64,000 nt of DNA. Source: Cupriavidus necator A5-1 (lineage in GTDB: Bacteria > Pseudomonadota > Gammaproteobacteria > Burkholderiales > Burkholderiaceae). The stretch is taken from contig NZ_JQLI01000004.1 in the NCBI RefSeq assembly GCF_000744095.1, forward strand, positions 186,001 through 250,000, in the 5' to 3' direction. The position numbers and the translations under genes are program-made. Below, in pieces: positions 35,198-44,206 of the stretch (positions are counted from its first letter, which is position 1; the number at the start of each line of letters is the position of its first letter). Below the pieces are notes generated by a model. That model saw only the letters and a program-made list of their open reading frames with translations. It made no database searches and was not told the origin of the DNA.

Positions 35198-37069
35198 TCA
35201 GAATGCCCAGCAGGAACAGCCGAGCGCGCCCCAGAATTGCCGGTGGTCGGCGACCGGCACCTGCGCCGCCCAGGCGGCGGCATGGGCGTGGCCATGCACA
35301 CCGCAACGTTTCGCGCAGCCGCATGTCACGCTGAGCGCCGCGGCTGATTGAACACCCTGGCGGCGCGCCTGATAACCTCCGTACGTCCGCACCGGCGACC
35401 AGTCCGGCATGGCTGGAGGGATTTCGGGAGACAGTTTGCCGAAATCGCCATCGCCATAGACCACCTTGCCGCCGAGCACGGTCAGTACCGAGGTGATGTC
35501 CTGGATCTCATCGCCGGGAACGGTGAGGTAGTCGCTCGACAGTACGGCCAGGTCCGCAAGCTGGCCAACGGCAATCCGGCCCTTCTTGCCTTCCTCGTTG
35601 GAGAACCAGGTATTGGCCTCGGTCCAGAGCCGAAGCGCAGTCTCACGGTCGAGGAGATTGGCCTGCGGATACAGCGACAGGCCGCCGAGCGTCTTGCCAG
35701 TCGTCAGCCATGATAGTGACACCCACGGGTTGTACGAGGCGACGCGCGTGGCGTCCGTGCCGGCGCCCACCTTGATGCCGCGCTCAAGCATCTGCTTGAT
35801 CGGCGGCGTGCGCTCTGCCGGCTTTGCGCCATATCGCTCGACAAAGTACTCGCCCTGGTAGGCCATGCGGTGCTGCACGGCAATGCCGCCGCCCAGCGCC
35901 GCAATGCGGTCCATGTTGCGGTCGGTGATTGTCTCGGCGTGGTCGAAGAACCAGTGCAGGCCGTCGAACGGCATGTCGCGCGCCACTTTCTCGTAGACAT
36001 CCAGCGCGCGCGAGATGGTCTCGTCGTAGGTGGCATGCAGTCGCCATGGCCAGCGGTTCTCCACCAGCAGGCGGATCACGGGTTCGAGGTCGGCCTCCAT
36101 CGACAGGGGCATCTCCGGCCGCGCCACGCGAAAGTCCTCGAAGTCGGCTGCCGTATAGACCAGCATCTCGCCGGCACCGTTTTGGCGGTAGAGGTCATCG
36201 CCCTGGCCTGGCTTGACCTTGGCGGCCCAGGTACGGAAGTCGTTGAGCTCGTCCTTCGGCTTCTGCGTGAAGAGGTTATAGGCGAGCCGCACGGTGAGCA
36301 GGCCCTCCTTGTGAAGTTCCTCGACCACGGCGTAGTCCTCGGGATAGTTCTGGTAGCCCCCGCCGGCGTCGATCACGCCTGTTACGCCAAGGCGGTTCAC
36401 TTCGCGCATGAAATGCCGCGTAGAGTTCTTCTGGTACTCGGGCGGCAGCTTGGGCCCCTTGGCCAGGGTAGCGTACAGAATGGTCGCGTTGGGCTGGGCC
36501 AGCAGCAAGCCGGTCGGATTGCCCTGGGCGTCACGCACAATCTCGCCGCCGGGAGGCTCAGGGGTGTCCTTGTTGTAACCCACGGCGCGCAGCGCGGCGC
36601 CATTCAGGAGTGCGCGATCGTACAGATGCAGAACGAACACAGGCGTATCCGGCGCCACCGCGTTCAGCTCTTCGATGGTCGGGAGGCGCTTCTCAACGAA
36701 CTGGTGTTCGGTGAAGCCGCCCACCACGCGCACCCATTGCGGGGCCGGCGTGCGCGAGACCTGATCCTTGAGCATGCGCATGGCGTCGGCCAGCGAGCCC
36801 ACGCCGTCCCAGCGCAGTTCCATGTTGTAATTCAGGCCGCCGCGGATGATGTGCATGTGGCTGTCGATCAACCCCGGAATCACGCGCCGGCCTCCGAGGT
36901 CAATCACTGTCACGGAGTTGTCACCGAGAGGCATGACGTCCTGCTTGCTGCCCACGGCCATGAACTTGCCGCCGCGGATGACTACGGCCTGCGCTTGGGG
37001 TTGTTGCGGATCCAGCGTGGTGAAACGGCCATTCACCAGGATCAGATCGGGCTTGTCTGAGGGAGACAT
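35198..37069 (-). CDS. YtcJ-like amidohydrolase with Cys/His-rich C-terminal tail (cassette copy 2, intact)
   Basis: A 623-residue metal-dependent hydrolase of the amidohydrolase-3 (YtcJ/LAF3) family. After a composite beta-sandwich (residues 1-65) comes the metal motif PGLIDSHMHIIRG with His71 and His73, later FFDHAETITDRN, and the Asp in VGAGTDATRVASYNPW. There is no signal peptide. The last 43 residues form an unusual appendix, CGCAKRCGVHGHAHAAAW ... FWGALGCSCWAF, with five Cys and three His, shared by all three copies and absent from typical YtcJ proteins as far as I know. It suggests a second metal site. The substrate is unknown; the partner cysteine hydrolase lies 81 bp upstream. Confidence 0.9.
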   Translation of the reverse strand: MSPSDKPDLILVNGRFTTLDPQQPQAQAVVIRGGKFMAVGSKQDVMPLGDNSVTVIDLGGRRVIPGLIDSHMHIIRGGLNYNMELRWDGVGSLADAMRMLKDQVSRTPAPQWVRVVGGFTEHQFVEKRLPTIEELNAVAPDTPVFVLHLYDRALLNGAALRAVGYNKDTPEPPGGEIVRDAQGNPTGLLLAQPNATILYATLAKGPKLPPEYQKNSTRHFMREVNRLGVTGVIDAGGGYQNYPEDYAVVEELHKEGLLTVRLAYNLFTQKPKDELNDFRTWAAKVKPGQGDDLYRQNGAGEMLVYTAADFEDFRVARPEMPLSMEADLEPVIRLLVENRWPWRLHATYDETISRALDVYEKVARDMPFDGLHWFFDHAETITDRNMDRIAALGGGIAVQHRMAYQGEYFVERYGAKPAERTPPIKQMLERGIKVGAGTDATRVASYNPWVSLSWLTTGKTLGGLSLYPQANLLDRETALRLWTEANTWFSNEEGKKGRIAVGQLADLAVLSSDYLTVPGDEIQDITSVLTVLGGKVVYGDGDFGKLSPEIPPAMPDWSPVRTYGGYQARRQGVQSAAALSVTCGCAKRCGVHGHAHAAAWAAQVPVADHRQFWGALGCSCWAF

Positions 37070-37150
37070 CGCAATGGCTCCTGCCGGCCGGCGGCGTCAC
37101 GCCGCGCGGCCGGAGTCGGGGATATCGAATGAGGGTGAGAGGGCTGCCGA

Positions 37151-37837
37151 TTACTTGGCCGGCACCGCAGGCACGATCTCATGGGTACCACTGGCGCGCT
37201 GTGGCGCCTTGTGCACCATGGTGTAGGCGTAATCCACGCCCATCCCGTAGGCGCCGGAATGCTCCCGGACCACCTTCATGACGGCGTCATACGTGTCGCG
37301 ACGCGCCCAGTCGCGCTGCCATTCGAGCAACACCTGCTGCCACGTCACGGGTACGACGCCGGCCTGGATCATGCGCTGCATGCCGTATTCATGCCCTTCC
37401 TTCGTGATGCCGCCCGAGGCATCGGCCACCATGTAGATTTCGTATCCCCCTTCATCCATTGCACAGAGTGCAAAGGTGTTATTGCAGACCTCGGTCCACA
37501 GTCCGGACACGACCACCTTCTTGCGGGCGTTGGCAGCCAGCGCGTCACGAACCTTCTGGTCATCCCATGAGTTCATCGACGTGCGTTCCAGCAGTTTCTG
37601 GCCCGGAAAGACGTCGAGCAGTTCGGGGTATGTGAAGCCGGAGAAGCTCTCGGTCTCCACGGTGGTGATGGTGGTCGGGATGTTGAAGATCTTGGCTGCC
37701 TTGGCCAAGCCAACTACATTGTTCTTCAGCACTTGCCGGTCAATTGACTGGACGCCGAATGCCATCTGCGGCTGGTGGTCAATGAAGATCAGTTGGCAGT
37801 TCTGCGGGGTCAGCACTTGAAGCTTTGGGTCGCTCAT
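37151..37837 (-). CDS. Isochorismatase-family cysteine hydrolase (cassette copy 2)
   Basis: A 228-residue YcaC-like protein with LIFIDHQPQMAFG (Asp) and VSGLWTEVCNNTFALCAM (nucleophilic Cys). It is closer in sequence to copy 3 than to copy 1: both read FNIPTTITTVET, FSGFTYPELLDVFPGQ and VADASGGITKEG. ATG 37837 starts the complete cassette. A porin gene diverges from it with about 300 bp between, so the shared intergenic region probably holds the promoters. Confidence 0.9.
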   Translation of the reverse strand: MSDPKLQVLTPQNCQLIFIDHQPQMAFGVQSIDRQVLKNNVVGLAKAAKIFNIPTTITTVETESFSGFTYPELLDVFPGQKLLERTSMNSWDDQKVRDALAANARKKVVVSGLWTEVCNNTFALCAMDEGGYEIYMVADASGGITKEGHEYGMQRMIQAGVVPVTWQQVLLEWQRDWARRDTYDAVMKVVREHSGAYGMGVDYAYTMVHKAPQRASGTHEIVPAVPAK

Positions 37838-38141
37838 GATGGTCTCCAGTCGACGGCAGCAAACGACCGTCGCGCGCCGGCAAACGGGCGGGCACGGACA
37901 TTGGCGAGTTCAAAAAACGAGCGTCGGCCAAGCAACGCTTCACTACTATAGAAAGTCACGAGGATGGCGGGTTGTTTTTTTGCTTGCGGCGAACACTCTG
38001 GCTGCTTGTGGCAAGCACTCGCTTGTGCCGCACGCAAATCGCTGCGAGCTCAAAGAACCCGGCAACGGGAATCAACAGCCATCTTGCACATCAACCACGC
38101 GAGATCGGCATATGCTGCAAAGCAAAATAGCGAGGCTACAG
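37838..38141. promoter_or_regulatory. Divergent promoter region between cassette 2 and a porin gene
   Basis: About 300 bp separate the divergent cysteine-hydrolase and porin genes. It is less GC-rich around 37920-37975 (ACTACTATAGAAAGTC; GTTGTTTTTTTGC). No regulator gene adjoins, and no clear operator was found. Confidence 0.45.
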
Positions 38142-39248
38142 ATGGCAAAGGTTGGCGTGTGGCGGTCTGTATTTCTGTTTGCGGTCGCGATGACCTGTCT
38201 GGTAGGTGAGGCCAGTGCCCAATCGTCGGTTGTGATCTACGGGAGGATCAATACCGCGCTCGAATATTCCAGCGCCACCACCGCAACGGATGGCACGCGG
38301 CTCGGCGGCACAGGCCGGCTGACCAACTACCGGACCGTCTTCGGTCTGCGCGGCGACGAGCCGCTGGCTTATGGACTCAAGGCAATCTGGCAGATCGAGA
38401 GCACCGTGTCGCTTGACACTGGAGCCGGGCAGATTGCCGCGCGTGACACGCGTTTGGGACTGGAAAGCCATTACGGCACCGTCTTCATGGGCAACTGGGA
38501 CACCCCATACACCACTGCAACCAAGGGCTACGATCCCTACTACCCGACCACCGCGGGTTATATGGCTCTGATGGGCAACGGCGCAGCCGCCACCACCGAC
38601 AATGTCCAGAACACGAGTTCCTTCGATCGGCGCCAGCAGAACTCGCTGCACTATCAGTCGCCACAGTGGCACGGACTGAGCGGCGCCATGGCCTGGGGGC
38701 TGCCGGAGGAAAAGACTAGCGTGCCTCGTAATCCGGCGCTGTATTCGTTTGCCGGTTCCTATGACAATGGTTCACTCAATGTGGCGCTGGCATATGAAAT
38801 CCACCAGCACTACCACACCGCAGGCCGCAACGACGATGGCATGAAGGTAGGCGTGTCATACCGGTTTCCTGCCACGACGATTGCGCTGGTGTATGAGCGG
38901 CTGCATTACCGCACGGCTAGCGGAGACCTGACACGCAATGGCTACTACACGTCGCTCGTGCAGAAGCTGGGCCCAGGCAGCGTAAAGATCGGCTTTGCGC
39001 TCGCCAGCAACGGCGCAGGTAACGCGACCGAAACCGTCGGCTTTTTCCACAGCGGCGCGGATACCGGCGCCACGCAAATCACCGTAGGCTACGACTATCC
39101 GCTATCCAAGCGGACGTCGATCTATACGTACTACAGTCGCATCAACAACCGGAAGAACGCGAGTTACGACTTTGCCATCAATGGGCTGGGCGTAAAAGCC
39201 GGTGCCGACCCGCAGACCTTTGCGCTGGCGATGCGCCACAACTTCTGA
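38142..39248 (+). CDS. General porin (Gram-negative porin, Burkholderiales type)
   Basis: A protein of about 368 residues. The signal peptide is MAKVGVWRSVFLFAVAMTCL with cleavage after EASA. The mature start is SSVVIYGRINTALEYSS and the usual barrel motifs follow (TNYRTVFGLRGDEPLAYGLKAIW; FMGNWDTPYT), ending in LAMRHNF with the terminal Phe needed for outer-membrane assembly. ATG 38142 follows GAGG; an in-frame ATG at 38112 would lengthen the signal. It diverges from cassette 2 and may bring in its substrate. Confidence 0.9.
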   Translation: MAKVGVWRSVFLFAVAMTCLVGEASAQSSVVIYGRINTALEYSSATTATDGTRLGGTGRLTNYRTVFGLRGDEPLAYGLKAIWQIESTVSLDTGAGQIAARDTRLGLESHYGTVFMGNWDTPYTTATKGYDPYYPTTAGYMALMGNGAAATTDNVQNTSSFDRRQQNSLHYQSPQWHGLSGAMAWGLPEEKTSVPRNPALYSFAGSYDNGSLNVALAYEIHQHYHTAGRNDDGMKVGVSYRFPATTIALVYERLHYRTASGDLTRNGYYTSLVQKLGPGSVKIGFALASNGAGNATETVGFFHSGADTGATQITVGYDYPLSKRTSIYTYYSRINNRKNASYDFAINGLGVKAGADPQTFALAMRHNF

Positions 39249-39433
39249 AGAGCTAGCGTGCGGGCCCAGTGCGAAAGCTATGCAGTATCAACAGCCGGAG
39301 GAACGGTCATGCGAGCGTAGACGACAATACCAGGAATGCCATCCAACGCGACAAACCACAGGAGCCTGGACCCAGCAAGAGCAGTCCTTTCCTGCGCGCA
39401 CCACAACCGCTTCGGTACGCGTGCGTACACCTA
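39249..39433. other. Intergenic sequence between porin gene and IS630 scrap
   Basis: No ORF with recognisable motifs and no clear terminator hairpin was seen after the porin stop. Confidence 0.4.
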
Positions 39434-39750
39434 GTGTCCCGAGTCAGAAATTCGTAGACAAAATCGTCTGATGCTGGCGAGGATGTCATCGGCGGACTTT
39501 GTCCACACGAAAGGCGTGGGGTTGGCGTTGTTCAGGTCAAGGTATTGGCGGATAGCTTGCTCAAGTTGTCGGGTTGAGCGATGCGTGCCGCGGCGGATGT
39601 ATTGTTCGGTGATGGTTGCAAACCAGCGCTCCACCTGATTGATCCACGAGGCGGAGGTCGGTGTGAAATGAACATGGAAGCGTGGATGGCGAGCGAACCA
39701 AGCCTTGATCGACGCCGTCTTGTGCGTGCCGAATTTCAGACTCAGGACAC
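39434..39750 (-). mobile_element. Internally deleted IS630-family mini-element
   Basis: The ends are inverted repeats: 39431-39454 reads CTAGTGTCC-C-GAGTC-A-GAAATTCG, and the reverse complement of 39730-39753 differs at two positions. TA dinucleotides at 39432-39433 and 39751-39752 are the IS630 target duplication. Inside, on the minus strand, lies only the C-terminal part of an IS630 transposase (FGTHKTASIKAWFARHPRFH, SASWINQVERWF with the catalytic Glu region, YIRRGTHRSTRQLEQAI). The 5' two thirds are missing, so this 317-bp unit is non-autonomous but could be mobilised by a full-length relative. Confidence 0.82.
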
Positions 39751-39843
39751 TAGTTGCACGCGCTTGACCCGGCAATCCTCTTTCTGAATAATCATAGATG
39801 CCGGGATCAGGTCCGGCATGACGACGTGTTGTGTTGAGAGATC

Positions 39844-40353
39844 ATGGACGATAAATCCGGCAAGCAGACTATCGAATACGGCATCGTACCTGTCGACGTG
39901 ATGGCATCGATGTCGGGGCTCGATTTTGTCCGCGCGATCTTCGCGGGACGATTGCCGGAGCCGCCGATCATGCAGACGGTCGAGCCGTTCGACTGCACGG
40001 CTGAGCCCGGTGCCGTCGTGATTCACAGCGTGCCGGGTCTGCGCCATTACAATCCGATCGGCTCGGTGCATGGCGGCTATTCCGCGATCCTCTTGGATTC
40101 CGCGATGGGGCTCGCGGTGCAGAGCACGCTTGCCGCGGGCACTGGCTACACCACGCTGGAATTCAAGATCTCATTCGTGCGCGGCATGAGCGAGACGAGC
40201 GGCGTGATCCGCACCGAGGGCCGCGTGCTCAACGCCGGCCGCCGCGTCGCCACCGCCGAGGCGCGCATCACCGATGCAAAAGACCGGCTGCTTGCGCATG
40301 CGACGACAACGTGCCTTGTGTTCGAGATTCCGAGGGGGAACGCGAAAGGCTGA
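39844..40353 (+). CDS. PaaI-family hotdog thioesterase
   Basis: A 169-residue hotdog-fold protein. The core GLRHYNPIGSVHGGYSAILLD contains the HGG motif and the Asp/Glu-bearing helix, followed by GYTTLEFKISFVRGMSE. Members hydrolyse acyl-CoA thioesters, often hydroxyphenylacetyl-CoA or related aromatic acyl-CoAs. ATG 39844 follows GAGAG. It stands alone between IS debris and an intergenic stretch, with no clear operon partner. Confidence 0.87.
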   Translation: MDDKSGKQTIEYGIVPVDVMASMSGLDFVRAIFAGRLPEPPIMQTVEPFDCTAEPGAVVIHSVPGLRHYNPIGSVHGGYSAILLDSAMGLAVQSTLAAGTGYTTLEFKISFVRGMSETSGVIRTEGRVLNAGRRVATAEARITDAKDRLLAHATTTCLVFEIPRGNAKG

Positions 40354-41464
40354 CGTTGAATTGGAGGGTAGGCAAAGCGACTCTCATGCCGCTGGCGCCA
40401 AGAACGCCAGAGTTTGAATAGCCGAGGAGCGGCCGATTGCATTTCGCTACAACGGCTATTCCGCCGTAACTCGAGGAGCGAAGGCGGAAGCGTGCCTACC
40501 ATTGCGTGCACGACGTATGATGGTGGGCACGGCGCTGACGCGCCTTTGCCGACGTTACGAAGGATCGCCATGTCCGTTGTCGGCGCCGATGCGAGACCGC
40601 TCACGTTCGCGTTCGAGGATGAGAGGATCTGCTACGCAATCCATCGTTCCGCGCCAACGCAAAGAATGGATTGCTTGGTCGCTAGAGCATCCGCCGTCCT
40701 GAGTGGATCGAAAGGGATTCCCAAATCAGATCGAGAACTCACAGACTTCCGCTTCTGTTTAGGTTTGTTCGATGCGTGCCCGTGGCTGCTGGGCTCCGGA
40801 CGCCCGGGGGGCGCGTGCGGGCAGGCGTTGATCAAAGCTCAAGGGAGGAAACCGCGGAGTTCAGCGATGCCGTGAGTTGGGCTATGGCGATTGATGCGTT
40901 CGCTAGATCCGCAGAGTCCGGGGACGTCGGGGCAAGCGGGGTGTCAAGCGAGCCTGGCTATGGCAGGGAGGTCGGAACAGGCTAGCCATGTCAGGGTGCG
41001 GTGTGCACATTATGTGGCGGTCTGCGGCGGCGAGCGCGACTGTCCGCTAGCGGCTCCGGTTGCCGCAGAGCCGACGGACGAGTGGGAGACGTACGGCGTG
41101 CGGGCTCATGCCATAGCCCGCTGCGTTGGCGGTCCTCGGATACAGGCACTGCGCGGGATGCCGTGCGCCCCCGGATAAGCGTCATCTCGGACTGGGCATA
41201 GCCGGTCGCGGAGAAATGGAATTGGCTTCGGATTGCCAGTTCCCTTGGGCCGCTGGGCCAATCACTACGTCTTGACCTGCGCGCGCGCCAATTCGATCGA
41301 GAATACAACCAGCATGCCACCAAGGATGGCGATGTTCTTAAGCGGTTAAGCTGTGAAAGGCTAGACTTAACCTGACCGTGGTTGGTTTTCCGAGCCGCTG
41401 CACAGGGCGCAGAGGGCGTAGCCCGAAGCGTCACTGGAATCCGACTGCCCCCAGGATTGTCAGG
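40354..41464. other. Non-coding stretch with a DoxX-like scrap
   Basis: No ORF in this 1.1 kb is convincing. On the minus strand near 41262-41337 a frame reads PLKNIAILGGMLVVFSIELA, resembling the last helix of DoxX proteins, but a stop precedes it and nothing upstream matches. It may be the lost DoxX gene of cassette 3 or another relative. The rest shows no motif I recognise. Confidence 0.35.
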
Positions 41465-41524
41465 TTACTCTTCGACCGTGATCGATGGCTTGAAGTGAAG
41501 GAGGCTTGCATAGCCCGTATAGCC

Positions 41525-42997
41525 CATCTCCTTATACAGAAGTCATGACTCTTCCCGCAGTGCCTGAATGGTGAGCGCGGCATCCATGGTTCGCTGCATG
41601 CCGATCCAGATCGTCTTGGCGCCGGGCTCACCATCGCTCTTGCGCCCAAGGAACCCACCCAGGGAAGCCACCAACCGAATCATCTGATTGAGTGTGACTG
41701 GTACCTTCGGGCGGGCTTTTTTGGCGAGCACGTATGCCCCCCGAATCTCGTCGGCGTCGAAGAACAGTGACGCATCCAGATCCGGGCAGGTTCTGCCCAA
41801 CCGCATCAAGCGGGCAATGCGCCACGCCACCACCATATACAACGCCAAGGCCCGCTCCACGCGATCCATGTGCGATAGCTGTAGCGCTTCGACCTTGCAG
41901 CCGGTCTTCAGGACATGGAAGAACATCTCCACCTCCCATCGGGCTCGGTACCAGTCGACGAGTTCGATGACAGCATCGGCGTCCTGCGCTTCTCGGTTCG
42001 TCAACAAGCGCCAAACCACTGGCTTGATGCCAGCGGGCGCTCCGATCTCCCTGGCCTCCACACAGGTGAGCGCCGCTCCAATCGTACCCGGCAGCTGCAC
42101 ACGTTGTGCACGTAGCTCCTGTTTGACCTCGCGCGCTTTCTGGCCTGCACGCCCTGGCAAGATAAAGGTAATTTCCCCAAGCACCGGGCTGGCGTCAACG
42201 CTATCCCACAGCTTGCCCGCCTCAGCAAGGTTGCGGTTGTATTGGCTGCGGATCAGCCAGTCAGCCGGCTGGCCAAGTTCCTGGGCGCGCGCCATCAGCT
42301 CGGCGATGTCACCCTCGCGGTCCGTCACATACACCAGCCTTGTCTGGGGCAGCAGCGCGGCTTGCTCCGCCACCCGTTCGTACCCCTCGATCCAGCGCAC
42401 GCTTTCCTTGATCCCGCTGCGGTGGCCATCGGCGTCCTTCAGTTCCCGAGCCCACATCCAGGCATCGATCACCCCCAGCGGCTCCCGGTCTGGCGTCACC
42501 GCGTAGGTCGGATGGAGATACATTCCCCGCTGGGCTTCGTAGCTCAACGGCCCCAGCCCCTCCATTTCCTGGCCATTGAAGTTCAGCTCGGTGGTGTCAG
42601 CGATGCACAGCACCACCGGAAATTGCGCGGCCCTCGCTGCAGTGCGCTCCCAATGGGGCTGCATCACGTCCCGCCAATCGATCTGCTCATTGCCCAGAAA
42701 CCGATACGCCCCAATGGTTTGCGACCAGTCATCGCACGCACCGGGAATGCTCGCCGTAGGCAGGGCCGCAAACCGCTTGAGCAATTCCTTGGCGCGCCGA
42801 TCCCGCCGCGGATCACCAAGATCCAGACTCTCAAATTCCTCGTCCACCCATGCCCCCGACTCGTTGCTCATTGCCGCTCGAAAATCCGAGAGTAAACGCG
42901 AGTCTGCGGATGTTTACAACCCCTTTCCCCAGAGTTTTCGCGGCATCAGCTATCCCGCCCCGCTGCGGAGGCCGTTCTACTTCTGTATAAGGAGATG
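41525..42997 (-). mobile_element. Intact IS4-family element (IS50-like group)
   Basis: Perfect 19-bp inverted repeats, CATCTCCTTATACAGAAGT at 41525-41543 and its complement at 42979-42997, bound a 1473-bp element. It is flanked by a perfect 9-bp duplication, CGTATAGCC, at 41516-41524 and 42998-43006, the size made by the IS50 group. Removing the IS and one copy restores the porin reading LAGYT-GYASLL. The single transposase gene is intact, so the insertion looks recent. Confidence 0.95.
41543..42871 (-). CDS. IS4-family transposase
   Basis: A 442-residue DDE transposase of the Tn5/IS50 type. The first Asp is in LCIADTTELNFNG, the second in VYVTDREGDIAELM, and the Glu in the YREK-like segment YRARWEVEMFFHVLKTGCK. 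The N-terminal DNA-binding region begins WVDEEFESLDLGDPRRDRRA, as in Tn5-like enzymes. Its stop codon overlaps the left inverted repeat. It has no frameshift. Confidence 0.93.
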   Translation of the reverse strand: MSNESGAWVDEEFESLDLGDPRRDRRAKELLKRFAALPTASIPGACDDWSQTIGAYRFLGNEQIDWRDVMQPHWERTAARAAQFPVVLCIADTTELNFNGQEMEGLGPLSYEAQRGMYLHPTYAVTPDREPLGVIDAWMWARELKDADGHRSGIKESVRWIEGYERVAEQAALLPQTRLVYVTDREGDIAELMARAQELGQPADWLIRSQYNRNLAEAGKLWDSVDASPVLGEITFILPGRAGQKAREVKQELRAQRVQLPGTIGAALTCVEAREIGAPAGIKPVVWRLLTNREAQDADAVIELVDWYRARWEVEMFFHVLKTGCKVEALQLSHMDRVERALALYMVVAWRIARLMRLGRTCPDLDASLFFDADEIRGAYVLAKKARPKVPVTLNQMIRLVASLGGFLGRKSDGEPGAKTIWIGMQRTMDAALTIQALREES

Positions 42998-44206
42998 CGT
43001 ATAGCCGGCAAGCGTGGAGTAGTAGCCATTGGGGAACAGGGGATTGAACATGCCCAGGCTTCCGTCTCCTGGATGCTTGTCACCCGAAACCCCATCGACC
43101 TGCAGCGCCAGGCGCGCGGTGATCATGGCATGTCAAGCGTGTAGCCGACGATGGAGCCCACGGCTCACGCATTGATGGATTTGTTTCCGACATGACCGGA
43201 CTGGTACATCGTCTCGACATCCCAATCGATGCGGCCGGCCTTTCCAGAGTAGCGGAGATCGAAAACATCGCGGTGCTCACCGCCCGCCGCATCCAGATAA
43301 TTGGCGCTGGAGCGTTTATAGGCGAAGTAGTAGCCGGACAGGTCGCCGGGTCCGACATCCCTGCGTTCGAAACGCGCGCCACTAAAGGTCAGGCGATGGT
43401 TGGAGACATCGTCGAATACCTCCGCATCGCGATACTGAACGGGCTGCGTCAGGTAGCCGATATAACGCCACTTTCCGTATTCGTAGTCTGCCCAGACCGC
43501 ATCGTAAGCCTGCCGTACATTCGGACCATCGCGCACGGAAATGAACCGCTGCAGATCGAACGCCATTTCCTGGCGTCCGACGCGAAACTTGAATATGCCG
43601 GGACCCAACGGGCTGACCCATGCCACGAAGGCCTGCTCCAGGTCCACCGGATTCTTGTCGACGGGCGTGACCGCATCTTTGCCAAACGGCCTCGCATCCT
43701 CGATCTGGGCAAGACCTGCAAATACGGGCCAATACGCGAATCGGCGCTGATCTGCGCGCGTTGGATGACCTAGGTGTCGTTGCGTGCCGTACCGAGTCCG
43801 AAGAGCGGCGCATTGTTGACCTCCATGCGCTCCCGCAAGTTCGCGCCCAGCGACAGATAGGATTTGGGATCCCCGCCAAGCGGGATGTACTTCAAGCCGT
43901 CGAGCGGCTCTCGTGGCACGCATGGATCCGCAAGCACCGACAATCTTCCTGCCAGCGATTGAAAAGTACCTCAGGGCGCCTGGCGGAACAAGCAGGCACA
44001 CTCTCTATGCTCGCTTCTTCGGCTTGCTCCGCATACGCATTTCCAGCGAATGCAAGCGTCAGAACAACACAGTCCATGACCAGGCACGAGAGAGCATTCA
44101 TTTCGTAGGGGGGGGCGGAACAATGCGCGAGCCATGGCGTTCACTCCTGTGTCACTTTTGGGTGCGCGCCAAGTGTTGGTCGCCGCAGGTAGTACTCGTT
44201 GCGAAG

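Larger units (their letters stand above)
41465..44101 (-). pseudogene. Alginate-export-type outer-membrane porin gene, split by an IS4 element and decayed
   Basis: From ATG 44101 a signal peptide is read (CVVLTLAFAGNAYAEQ), then in shifted frames REPLDGLKYIPLGGDPKSYL and ANLRERMEVNNAPLFGLGT. A TAG at about 43771 replaces a Tyr codon in NDT-Y-VIQRA. The longest good frame gives VSPLGPGIFKFRVGRQEMAF and FSGARFERRDVGPGDLSGYY. The 3' part past 43130 reads LALQVDGVSGDKHPGDGSLG and FNPLFPNGYYSTLAGYT, where the IS4 element interrupts. After it the frame resumes as GYASLLHFKPSITVEE and stops at 41465. Several frameshifts and the insertion make it dead; the true C-terminus also seems short. Confidence 0.85.

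Noticed and set aside
35870..37060. Plus-strand frame of 396 codons
   Set aside because: Antisense to the intact amidohydrolase; a GC-rich shadow frame.
40414..41178. Plus-strand frames of 95-153 codons
   Set aside because: Low-complexity residue patterns with no recognisable family and no ribosome-binding site.
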